Shown: piece by piece, positions 1 to 5,158 of the stretch
Layout: each line of letters opens with the position of its first letter
Position numbering within the stretch: the first letter of the stretch is position 1
Origin: Clostridia bacterium
GTDB taxonomy: Bacteria > Bacillota > Clostridia > Oscillospirales > CAG-272
Assembly (NCBI GenBank): GCA_024404475.1
Contig: JAKSPV010000084.1
Location: 1 to 6,531, forward strand
Length of the DNA: 6,531 nucleotides
Direction: 5' to 3'
The notes under the pieces: generated by a model
The model's database searches: none
Told to the model about the DNA's origin: nothing
The model's input: the letters and a program-made list of their open reading frames with translations, nothing else
Translations under genes and position numbers: made by a program

Positions 1-963
1 GAGATGACGTGCATCGCGCCGCTCGTCCCGTACCGAAAGACGATGACGGAAAACGCGCAGACGGCGATGGAGAACGCGCTCTACGGCGCGATCGGCGACG
101 TGTTCAAGACGTCGATCAAGGCGTGGAAGAAGATCGTGCAGATGTATGTGCTCGAAAACACCGACTTTCTGCTCCGGATGCTGCCGGAAATCGAGTTCGT
201 CACGAAGGCAACCGAACTCCTCTGCCGTCTCCGCGACCGCGGCTGCCGGCTCTCGACGCCGACGCTCGCTCCGAAGGAAGAAAAGAAGCTCTCGTTCAAA
301 AATCTCGAAAACCCCGTCGTGGCGCTGAAAATCACCGGCGAACTCGTGCCGAACGATATCACGTTTGACGACAGCGGCATGATCTACGTCCTCACCGGGC
401 CGAACCGCGGCGGCAAGTCCGTTCTCACGTCCGGCGTCGGTCTCGCGACGATCATGGCGCAGCTCGGTCTGCCCGTGACGGCAGATGAAGCAGTCATCAG
501 TCCCGTGGACACGGTGCTGACGCACTTCCCGACCGGCAGCGAGGACACGATCGACAAGGGCCGTCTCGGGGAGGAATGTGCGCGGATCGACGCAATGTTC
601 GGAAAAGTCACCGAGCAGTCGCTCGTGCTGCTCGACGAGGCGCTGTCCTCGACGGGCTCCTACGAGGGCGCGTACATCGCCGCCGAAGTTTTGCAGGGCT
701 TTTCGATCGCGCGGTGCCGCGGCATCTTCTCGACGCACCTGCACGATCTCGCCGCCGATCTCGACCGGCTGAACGAAAGCTGCCGGGCGGCGGGCGGCGT
801 GGCGATCGACAGCCTGGTCGCCGCGATGGCGGACGGCACGCGGAGTTTCAAGATCCGCCGTGCAAAACCGGACGGCAAGAGCTACGCCCGCGATATTGCA
901 GAAAAATACGGTCTGTCGCTGCCGAAGATCCTCGAAAAGGTCGGCAGAGGCAAGGAAGATTAA
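1..963 (+). CDS. MutS-like mismatch-repair family ATPase, C-terminal part (5' end outside window)
   Basis: The reading frame is open from the first base, so the start lies upstream; 320 residues are visible. Counting from the Met at base 4, residues 1-90 are helical and resemble the MutS lever/clamp region. Residues about 105-260 are the MutS domain V ATPase. Seen directly: Walker A GPNRGGKS (132-139), a GSEDTIDKGRLGEE stretch where MutS has its DD-SGRSTF-E segment, Walker B SLVLLDE (206-212), an ABC-signature-like STGSYEG (216-222), and the switch histidine in STHLHDL (243-249). The end (SYARDIAEKYGLSLPKIL) matches the usual SYG-A-AG-P tail of the ATPase. The helix-turn-helix dimerisation tail of classical MutS is absent. 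Walker A has Arg where MutS usually has Met, and the usual GRGTS signature reads SSTGS, so this is probably a MutS-related paralog rather than housekeeping MutS. It is the first visible gene of an operon with the Lrp-type regulator 15 nt downstream. Whether a mismatch-recognition domain exists cannot be seen. Confidence 0.88.
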   Translation, partial: EMTCIAPLVPYRKTMTENAQTAMENALYGAIGDVFKTSIKAWKKIVQMYVLENTDFLLRMLPEIEFVTKATELLCRLRDRGCRLSTPTLAPKEEKKLSFKNLENPVVALKITGELVPNDITFDDSGMIYVLTGPNRGGKSVLTSGVGLATIMAQLGLPVTADEAVISPVDTVLTHFPTGSEDTIDKGRLGEECARIDAMFGKVTEQSLVLLDEALSSTGSYEGAYIAAEVLQGFSIARCRGIFSTHLHDLAADLDRLNESCRAAGGVAIDSLVAAMADGTRSFKIRRAKPDGKSYARDIAEKYGLSLPKILEKVGRGKED

Positions 964-978
964 GAAAGGACTACCGTC

Positions 979-1458
979 ATGGAAGAAGAACTGCTCAAAT
1001 TACTCGAAAAGAACTGCCGTCTCACCGACGAGCAGATCTCTCGGATGCTCGGCAAGGAACAGGGCGATCTCCGCTGTATGATGCAGAAACTCGAAGACGA
1101 CAAGGTGATCCTCGCCTACAAGGCGATCGTGGACTGGGACAAGGTGGAGCACGAATCCGTCAACGCGCTGATCGAGCTGAAAATCACGCCCCAGCGCGAC
1201 CAGGGCTTTGACCGCGTAGCGAAGAAGATCTACAACTACCCCGAGGTCGAGTCACTCTACCTCATGTCCGGCGGCTACGATCTCTGCGTCCAGCTCCGCG
1301 GCAAGACGATGAAGGAAGTCGCGTATTTCGTGGCGCGCAAGCTCGCCGTCATGGACGAGGTCGTTTCCACCGCGACGCACTTCGTGCTCAAAAAATACAA
1401 GGACACGGGCGTCATTTTCGAGTCCGCGACGGCTGACGAGAGAGGAAACATGGCGTAA
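979..1458 (+). CDS. Lrp/AsnC-family transcriptional regulator
   Basis: This is a 159-residue protein, a normal length for the family. Residues 1-50 form the winged helix-turn-helix (LLKLLEKNCRLTDEQISRML, then an LRCMMQKLEDDKVI recognition segment). Residues about 60-140 form the AsnC/RAM ligand-binding domain, with SGGYDLCVQLRG (97-108) at the place of the family's GxYD turn and a THFVLKKY strand (133-140) typical of clostridial members. Lrp-type proteins form dimers or octamers that bind an amino acid and bend DNA at target promoters. The start is supported by AAAGGA at 965-970, eight bases before the ATG. No promoter is visible between this gene and the MutS-like gene, so it is probably co-transcribed with it. 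Its stop codon overlaps the aminotransferase start by one base (TAATG), so a regulatory link to that enzyme is likely. The ligand is unknown. Confidence 0.93.
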   Translation: MEEELLKLLEKNCRLTDEQISRMLGKEQGDLRCMMQKLEDDKVILAYKAIVDWDKVEHESVNALIELKITPQRDQGFDRVAKKIYNYPEVESLYLMSGGYDLCVQLRGKTMKEVAYFVARKLAVMDEVVSTATHFVLKKYKDTGVIFESATADERGNMA

Positions 1459-2624
1459 TGGACTACTCGAAACTCTTGACGCCGACCGTACAGGAGATCA
1501 AGCCGTCCGGCATCCGGAAGTTTTTCGATTTGCTCGATAACGTCAAGGATGTCATCGGTCTGACGGTCGGTCAGCCGGACTTTCTGACGCCGTGGCACAT
1601 CCGTGTCGCGGGCATCGAAAGTCTGGAAACGGGAAAATGCTTCTATACGGCGAACAGCGGCACGCCCGCGCTCCGCGAGGAGATCGCCGAGTATCTCGCG
1701 CGGCGGTTTTCACTCACGTATGATCCGGCGGACGAGATCATCGTCACGGTCGGCGGCAGTGAGGCGATCGACCTCGCGATCCGCGCACTCGTCTGTCCCG
1801 GCGACGAAGTCATCATCCCGCAGCCGGCGTTCGTCTGCTACGGGCCGCTCGTGTCGCTTGCCGGCGGCGTGCCCGTCTATATCAATACAAAAGAAGAAAA
1901 CGCGTTCAAGCTGACCGCGGACGAACTGAAAGCGGCGCTCTCGCCGAAGACGAAGCTCGTCGTGCTTCCCTACCCGAACAACCCGACCGGCGCCATCATG
2001 ACCGCCGAGGACCTCGCACCGATCGCGGACGTGCTCCGCGGCACCGACGTCGCCGTGCTCTCCGACGAGATCTACGCCGAGCTGACCTATGGGCACAAGC
2101 ACACGTCGATCGCGTCGCTGCCCGGGATGCGCGAGCGGACGATCGTGGCGAGCGGCTTCTCGAAAACGTACGCGATGACCGGCTGGCGCCTCGGTTACAC
2201 GGCGGCGCCCCGCGAGATCACGCAGCAGATGCTCAAAATCCACCAGTACGCGATCATGTGTGCGTCCACGACGTCGCAGCTCGCGGCGATCGAGGCGCTC
2301 CGCGCCGGTGACGACGACATCGCGATGATGCACGACGAATACAACCGCCGGCGGCGCTACATCGTCAGCGGTCTGCGCGGGCTCGGCATCGACTGCTTCG
2401 ACCCCGAAGGCGCGTTCTACGTCTTCCCGAACATCTCGCGCTTCGGCATGACGAGCGAGGAATTCTGCAGCCGGCTGCTGAATGAGCAGCGCGTGGCGAT
2501 CGTGCCCGGCACGGCATTCGGCGACTGCGGCGAAGGTTTCGCACGCATTTCCTACGCGTATTCCGTCGAGCATATCACCGCGGCGCTCGATCGGATCGAA
2601 CGCTTTACCCGTTCGCTTTCGTAA
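1458..2624 (+). CDS. Class I PLP-dependent aminotransferase (aspartate aminotransferase superfamily)
   Basis: A complete 388-residue fold-type I aminotransferase, expected to move an amino group between an amino acid and a 2-oxo acid in the cytosol. Family landmarks seen directly: the GQPDFLTPWHI segment near the N-terminus (38-48), the GGSEAI cofactor-phosphate loop (99-104), NNPTG (174-178, with N175 contacting PLP), D203 and Y206 in SDEIYAEL, the PLP lysine K236 in SGFSKTYAMTGWRLGY with phosphate-binding R244, and the carboxylate-binding Arg R363 in GFARISYAY. All catalytic positions are intact. Substrate cannot be set from sequence; aromatic, aspartate or methionine-cycle amino acids are all possible in this subgroup. 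The start codon shares one base with the upstream stop codon (TAATG) and only a distant AGAGG (1441-1445) precedes it, which points to translational coupling with the Lrp-type regulator. No GC-rich terminator follows; the stop codon runs straight into A-tracts before rpmB. Confidence 0.93.
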   Translation: MDYSKLLTPTVQEIKPSGIRKFFDLLDNVKDVIGLTVGQPDFLTPWHIRVAGIESLETGKCFYTANSGTPALREEIAEYLARRFSLTYDPADEIIVTVGGSEAIDLAIRALVCPGDEVIIPQPAFVCYGPLVSLAGGVPVYINTKEENAFKLTADELKAALSPKTKLVVLPYPNNPTGAIMTAEDLAPIADVLRGTDVAVLSDEIYAELTYGHKHTSIASLPGMRERTIVASGFSKTYAMTGWRLGYTAAPREITQQMLKIHQYAIMCASTTSQLAAIEALRAGDDDIAMMHDEYNRRRRYIVSGLRGLGIDCFDPEGAFYVFPNISRFGMTSEEFCSRLLNEQRVAIVPGTAFGDCGEGFARISYAYSVEHITAALDRIERFTRSLS

Positions 2625-2658
2625 AAAAGTTGAAAAAATCGCAAAAAAATGTTTTTTC
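2623..2658 (+). promoter_or_regulatory. A-tract (UP-element-like) region upstream of the rpmB promoter
   Basis: Two A6 runs (2623-2628 and 2633-2638) are separated by GTTG and followed by A7 (2643-2649) and T6 (2652-2657). The first A run begins within the TAA stop of the aminotransferase. AT-only runs just upstream of a -35 are typical binding sites for the RNA polymerase alpha C-terminal domain or intrinsically bent DNA. A nearly identical arrangement precedes the rplS promoter. A 7-bp AT-rich inverted repeat (GAAAAAA with TTTTTTC) could also form a weak RNA hairpin, but it lacks the GC stem of a real terminator. Confidence 0.55.
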
Positions 2659-2662
2659 CCTA

Positions 2663-2691
2663 TTGCAATTCTCATTTCGGTGTGTTATAAT
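2663..2691 (+). promoter_or_regulatory. Strong housekeeping promoter for rpmB
   Basis: The -35 TTGCAA (2663-2668) and the consensus -10 TATAAT (2686-2691) are separated by exactly 17 bp. TG at 2683-2684 gives an extended -10 (TGnTATAAT). Transcription would start near 2698, leaving a leader of about 50 nt. An AT-rich upstream region supports high strength, as expected for a ribosomal protein gene. Confidence 0.85.
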
Positions 2692-2747
2692 GCTCCTTGC
2701 TGATTTTGAGAAGTCGCTATCATGTTATAAAATGGAGGTGCAAGCAA

Positions 2748-2936
2748 ATGGCAAAGTGCAGTGTTTGCGGAAAGGGCGTCACATTCGGTCACAACGTCTC
2801 CCACTCGAACCGTAAGACCAACCGTGCATGGAAACCTAACATCCGCAAGGTCAAGGCGGTTGTCAACGGAACTCATACCACCGTTTATGTGTGCTCCCGT
2901 TGCCTTCGTTCCGGTAAGGTCGAGCGTACCGTCTGA
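2748..2936 (+). CDS. rpmB: 50S ribosomal protein L28 (bL28)
   Basis: A 62-residue basic protein matching bacterial L28, a structural component of the large ribosomal subunit. Diagnostic stretches are MAKCSVCGKG at the N-terminus, GHNVSHSNRKTNRAWKPNI in the middle, and VCSRCLRSGKV near the C-terminus. C4, C7, C49 and C52 form two CxxC pairs, so this is the zinc-binding (C+) form of L28. The start at 2748 is fixed by GGAGGTG at 2734-2740, seven bases upstream. An in-frame ATG at 2697 would add 17 unrelated residues and lies at about the predicted transcription start, so it was not chosen. The gene has its own promoter and terminator and is transcribed alone. Confidence 0.97.
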   Translation: MAKCSVCGKGVTFGHNVSHSNRKTNRAWKPNIRKVKAVVNGTHTTVYVCSRCLRSGKVERTV

Positions 2937-2957
2937 TAACGGACCAAAAAACATAAA

Positions 2958-2983
2958 AAACCGTCCCGTGGGGCGGTTTTTTT
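2958..2983 (+). terminator. Intrinsic terminator of rpmB
   Basis: A 9-bp stem (2958-2966 with 2971-2979, one T-G wobble) closes a CGTG tetraloop and is followed by an uninterrupted T7 run at 2977-2983. It starts about 20 bases after the rpmB stop codon. An A run precedes the stem on the left, so it might also work weakly on the opposite strand. Confidence 0.9.
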
Positions 2984-2993
2984 ATGCTTTCCC

Positions 2994-3022
2994 TTGCCAA
3001 ACCGGACAGAATATGGTATCAT
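2994..3022 (+). promoter_or_regulatory. Promoter of the esterase operon
   Basis: The -35 TTGCCA (2994-2999) and the -10 TATCAT (3017-3022) lie 17 bp apart, with TG at 3014-3015 giving an extended -10. The site sits just after the rpmB terminator and about 40 bases before the esterase start codon. The predicted transcription start is near 3029, inside the inverted repeat that follows. Confidence 0.7.
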
Positions 3023-3027
3023 TTTCC

Positions 3028-3053
3028 CGGTGCCGTGCACCGAGTATTTTTTT
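3028..3053 (+). promoter_or_regulatory. Inverted repeat at the predicted transcription start of the esterase operon, followed by T7
   Basis: CGGTGC (3028-3033) and GCACCG (3037-3042) form a perfect 6-bp inverted repeat around CGT. A T7 run follows at 3047-3053, four bases after the stem (AGTA). As DNA it could be an operator covering +1. As RNA it would be a stem at the extreme 5' end, or a weak early terminator. The sequence alone does not decide between these. Confidence 0.45.
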
Positions 3054-3064
3054 GGAGAAACACT

Positions 3065-3895
3065 ATGCGTACTGAAGTTCTGACGCCGCGCGCCGACCGC
3101 AAGGCGACGCTGACGACGTACATTCAAACGAAATCCGACACGCCCCGCCCCGCGATCGTCGTATATCCCGGCGGCGGCTATTCGCATCTGTCCTGGCGCG
3201 AGGCCGAGCCCGTCGCCCGCGTTTTCCTCGCCGCCGGTTTCAATGCGTTCATCATGCGCTATTCCCTCCTCGAAGACACGAAATTCCCGGACGGTGCGCT
3301 CTGGGATGCCTCATACGCGGTCTGGTACGTGCGCGAGCACGCCGCCGAGCTGAACGTCGATCCCCACCGCGTCTTCGTCATCGGCTTCTCCGCGGGCGGT
3401 CATCTTGCCGGCTCGATCGGCACGAGATGGGCGGATCCCGCGATCCGGATCACGCCCGATATGCCGCGCGGCATGAACCGCCCCGACGGCATGATCCTCA
3501 GCTACGGTGTGCTTGACGGCGGCAAATACTGGCACGACGAAACGATCGGATACTCGCTCGGCACGATGACGCCGACCGATGAGCAGCGCGCTGACGCGAC
3601 CGTCATGAATCACGTCGACGCCGAGACCTGCCCGGCGTTCATCTGGCATTGCTCCGACGACGGCTCCGTGCCGCCGCGCAACTCTTTCCTGATGGCGCGG
3701 AAGCTCGACGAGTATAAAATTCCCTACGAACTGCACGTGTTCCCGCGCGGCGGGCACGGGCTTGCAAACGGCACCGAAGAGATCTGCATGGAAAACCCGC
3801 AGCTCATCGTCGAGGACGTGCAGGATTGGCTGCCGATGGCAGTAGACTGGTGCCTGCGCTGCGGTCAGAATGAAAAGGAGGACGCTGCCGTATGA
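3065..3895 (+). CDS. Alpha/beta-hydrolase esterase (acetyl esterase / BD-FAE-like)
   Basis: A 276-residue single-domain serine hydrolase. Landmarks: the oxyanion-hole loop YPGGGYS (34-40, corresponding to HGGG/PGGG), the nucleophile elbow GFSAGG with S109 as the serine, D199 in SDDGSVPPRNS (the DxxVP position of the acid), and H231 in GGHGL. The complete Ser-Asp-His triad predicts an active hydrolase. The closest family image is the COG0657/BD-FAE group, which removes acetyl or feruloyl groups from plant-polysaccharide fragments; other small esters are possible. There is no signal peptide, so it should act in the cytosol. The start at 3065 is chosen because GGAG (3054-3057) precedes it and because an upstream in-frame ATG at 2984 lies before the predicted promoter -35. 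The stop codon overlaps the next start (ATGA), so the two proteins are translationally coupled. Confidence 0.86.
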   Translation: MRTEVLTPRADRKATLTTYIQTKSDTPRPAIVVYPGGGYSHLSWREAEPVARVFLAAGFNAFIMRYSLLEDTKFPDGALWDASYAVWYVREHAAELNVDPHRVFVIGFSAGGHLAGSIGTRWADPAIRITPDMPRGMNRPDGMILSYGVLDGGKYWHDETIGYSLGTMTPTDEQRADATVMNHVDAETCPAFIWHCSDDGSVPPRNSFLMARKLDEYKIPYELHVFPRGGHGLANGTEEICMENPQLIVEDVQDWLPMAVDWCLRCGQNEKEDAAV

Positions 3896-4527
3896 TCTCC
3901 GAACTGAAGACCTGTACCTCGGGCGGTCTCGTTTTCCCCGTGGCGATGTTCCGCCCCGACGACACGCTCGTCATGAACTCGCGCCCGCGCGCCGCCGTTC
4001 TGTATTTTCCCGAAGACGTCGCCGATGAAGCAGCGATCGAAAAGCTGGGAACGTTTTTCATGAGTGTCGGTTATCAGATGTTCGCGGTCCTCGCAAGCAT
4101 CCGTCCCGGCGAAGAACTCGCCGTCGCGGCGTCTGCCGCCGCGTTTATCCGCCGCAACGCCGCAGAGTTCGGCACCGATCCCGATCTCATCGTAACGCTC
4201 GGCTATGGCAAAGCCGCGCTCCCTGCCGCGCTTCCTGCGCTCGCGCGCGGGCACATCGACCCTGCGTACGGCGACAGCACCGTGGCAGGTGCAATCGTCG
4301 AGCGGCCGCTCTTCCCCGCCGATTTTCAGCCGGGTGAGGTCTGCACCGCGGACGCCGCACCCGTTTACGCCGCCGGCGAGCCGAGCGACGACGCGCTTCT
4401 TTCGCTCGGCGAGGCGCTGACCGACAACGGCATCGTGTTCTCGCTCCACCTCGGGCCGGAGCCGCACGATGCGTTCCTGCGCTGGATCTACCGTATCCGC
4501 CTCGACGCCGGAAAAGTCATTCGCTGA
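3892..4527 (+). CDS. Probable degenerate alpha/beta-hydrolase (pseudo-esterase) coupled to the esterase
   Basis: A 211-residue protein that I do not recognise as a named family. By eye it follows the upstream esterase along its length. RAAVLYFPEDVADEAAIEKL (33-52) matches the strand plus oxyanion-loop region, FGTDPDLIVTLGYGKAALPA (93-112) matches the nucleophile elbow, and PSDDALLSLGEALTDNGI (164-181) followed by HLGPEPHDAF (186-195) matches the acid and histidine regions. The GFSAGG elbow has become GYGKAA, so the serine is replaced by G106, and the PGGG loop is PEDV. D166/D167 and H192 remain. The segment between elbow and acid is shortened. It should therefore lack the usual serine-esterase activity and may be a partner, regulatory or binding subunit. 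No signal peptide or membrane segment is seen. AAAAGGAGG at 3873-3881 plus the four-base ATGA overlap support the start. An unrelated fold cannot be excluded without a structural comparison. Confidence 0.65.
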   Translation: MISELKTCTSGGLVFPVAMFRPDDTLVMNSRPRAAVLYFPEDVADEAAIEKLGTFFMSVGYQMFAVLASIRPGEELAVAASAAAFIRRNAAEFGTDPDLIVTLGYGKAALPAALPALARGHIDPAYGDSTVAGAIVERPLFPADFQPGEVCTADAAPVYAAGEPSDDALLSLGEALTDNGIVFSLHLGPEPHDAFLRWIYRIRLDAGKVIR

Positions 4528-4553
4528 AAAAAGTTTGAAAAAATTTCATTTTT
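4527..4553 (+). promoter_or_regulatory. A-tract (UP-element-like) region upstream of the rplS promoter
   Basis: A6 (4527-4532), GTTTG, A6 (4538-4543), then T-rich sequence to 4553. The first A is the last base of the TGA stop of the preceding gene. The pattern almost repeats the region before the rpmB promoter, where the linker is GTTG. It probably strengthens the adjacent promoter. No GC-rich terminator stem is present, so read-through from the esterase operon into rplS is possible. Confidence 0.55.
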
Positions 4554-4556
4554 CTA

Positions 4557-4585
4557 TTGCATTGACACGGAAAGCATGATATAAT
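4557..4585 (+). promoter_or_regulatory. Strong housekeeping promoter for rplS
   Basis: The -35 TTGCAT (4557-4562) and the consensus -10 TATAAT (4580-4585) lie 17 bp apart, with TG at 4577-4578 making an extended -10. The overlapping perfect TTGACA at 4562-4567 is only 12 bp from the -10 and is therefore unlikely to be the functional -35. The predicted start is near 4592. Confidence 0.84.
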
Positions 4586-4591
4586 GCAATC

Positions 4592-4672
4592 TGCGTGCGA
4601 ATGCGCGCCGGAACAGTCCGCTGCAGCTCTGCATGAATGTTCCCGAATCAAATCCCTTTCAGGAGGTCTGTC
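4592..4672 (+). promoter_or_regulatory. rplS 5' leader, foldable (possible L19 autoregulatory leader)
   Basis: The roughly 80-nt untranslated leader contains three complementary segments. A 6-bp hairpin lies at the very 5' end (4593-4598 with 4603-4608, GAAT loop, one G-T pair). A 6-bp outer stem pairs GGAACA (4610-4615) with TGTTCC (4638-4643). Inside it is a TGCA/TGCA stem (4622-4625 with 4630-4633). The ribosome binding site AGGAGG (4661-4666) stays outside these helices. Leaders that bind L19 are known upstream of rplS in some Firmicutes, but I cannot match this one to that motif by eye. Confidence 0.4.
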
Positions 4673-5020
4673 ATGACTAAACTTGAAGCGTTTGCAAGTG
4701 AGCAGATGAAGTCTGAACTCCCCGAATTCTCCGTCGGTGACACCGTCCGCGTTGCCAACCGCATCAAAGAGGGTTCGAAGGAAAGAATCCAGATGTTTGA
4801 AGGCGTTGTCATCGCCCGTCGCGGCGGCGGCATCTCCGAAACCTTCACCGTTCGTCACGTCGCCTACGGCTGCGGCGTTGAGAAGACGTTCCCGATCCAC
4901 TCTCCTTTCGTTGAGAAGGTCGAAGTGATCCGCCACGGCAAAGTCCGCCGCGCGAAACTTTACTACCTCCGCGACAGAGTCGGCAAGAGCGCCAAGGTCA
5001 AGGAACTCATCAACCAGTAA
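4673..5020 (+). CDS. rplS: 50S ribosomal protein L19 (bL19)
   Basis: A complete 115-residue protein, the normal length for bacterial L19, which sits at the 30S-50S interface. Family signatures are PEFSVGDTVRVANRIKEG (17-34), ERIQMFEGVVIARRGGG, TFTVRHVAYGCGVEKTFP, HSPFVEKVEVIRHGKVRRAK and LYYLRDRVGKSAKVKE near the end. The start is fixed by AGGAGG at 4661-4666, six bases upstream, and by the MTKLEAF N-terminus; an in-frame ATG at 4637 would add twelve non-conserved residues. The gene is monocistronic, with its own promoter and terminator. In many Firmicutes rplS lies at the end of an rpsP-rimM-trmD cluster, and none of those genes is adjacent here. Confidence 0.98.
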   Translation: MTKLEAFASEQMKSELPEFSVGDTVRVANRIKEGSKERIQMFEGVVIARRGGGISETFTVRHVAYGCGVEKTFPIHSPFVEKVEVIRHGKVRRAKLYYLRDRVGKSAKVKELINQ

Positions 5021-5028
5021 TTCGCTCG

Positions 5029-5060
5029 AAAAGAGCCACCGCATAGCGGTGGCTCTTTTT
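5029..5060 (+). terminator. Intrinsic terminator of rplS
   Basis: A perfect 14-bp inverted repeat (5029-5042 with 5046-5059) surrounds a three-base ATA loop and ends in a T5 run (5056-5060). It begins eight bases after the stop codon. The A run at its left makes it potentially bidirectional. Confidence 0.95.
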
Positions 5061-5093
5061 CGTTCTGTCGGGACACCGGCGTTGTCACTTCTC

Positions 5094-5122
5094 TTGCACT
5101 TTTCCGCCGGTTGTGGTACAAT
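5094..5122 (+). promoter_or_regulatory. Promoter of the beta-helix gene
   Basis: The -35 TTGCAC (5094-5099) and the -10 TACAAT (5117-5122) are 17 bp apart, with TG at 5114-5115 giving an extended -10. The predicted start is near 5129, about 30 bases before the start codon. It lies directly after the rplS terminator. Confidence 0.72.
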
Positions 5123-5124
5123 AT

Positions 5125-5137
5125 CGCATATAATGCG
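5125..5137 (+). promoter_or_regulatory. Short palindrome over the predicted +1 of the beta-helix gene
   Basis: CGCAT (5125-5129) and ATGCG (5133-5137) form a perfect 5-bp inverted repeat around ATA, just downstream of the -10. Its position suits a repressor operator or a short 5' hairpin. It is short enough to occur by chance. Confidence 0.3.
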
Positions 5138-5158
5138 GATAGGATTAAGGAGACGTTT

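Noticed and set aside
576..1211. Plus-strand 211-codon frame spanning the MutS-like/Lrp junction
   Set aside because: An Arg-rich product in a shifted frame that overlaps two well-supported genes.
2632..2658. AT-only inverted repeat (A runs then T6) as a terminator of the aminotransferase operon
   Set aside because: The stem has almost no GC, and the T run leads straight into the rpmB -35. Better read as upstream promoter sequence, though weak termination cannot be excluded.
1710..2675. Long minus-strand open frame (321 codons) opposite the aminotransferase
   Set aside because: It is antisense to a gene with every catalytic motif intact, has a low-complexity Arg/Asp-rich product, and extends through the rpmB upstream A-tracts. 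It is explained by GC-rich codon use on the + strand.
2984..3064. Upstream start that would add 27 residues to the esterase
   Set aside because: It lies before the predicted promoter -35 and at the end of the rpmB terminator region; the added residues do not resemble the family, and the ribosome binding site is at 3054-3057.
4562..4567. Perfect TTGACA as -35 for rplS
   Set aside because: Only 12 bp from the TATAAT at 4580-4585. TTGCAT at 4557-4562 gives the standard 17 bp and matches the other promoters here.
5129..5134. TATAAT as the -10 for the beta-helix gene
   Set aside because: No -35 at a workable distance (29 bp from TTGCAC). TACAAT at 5117-5122 has the right spacing and an extended -10.
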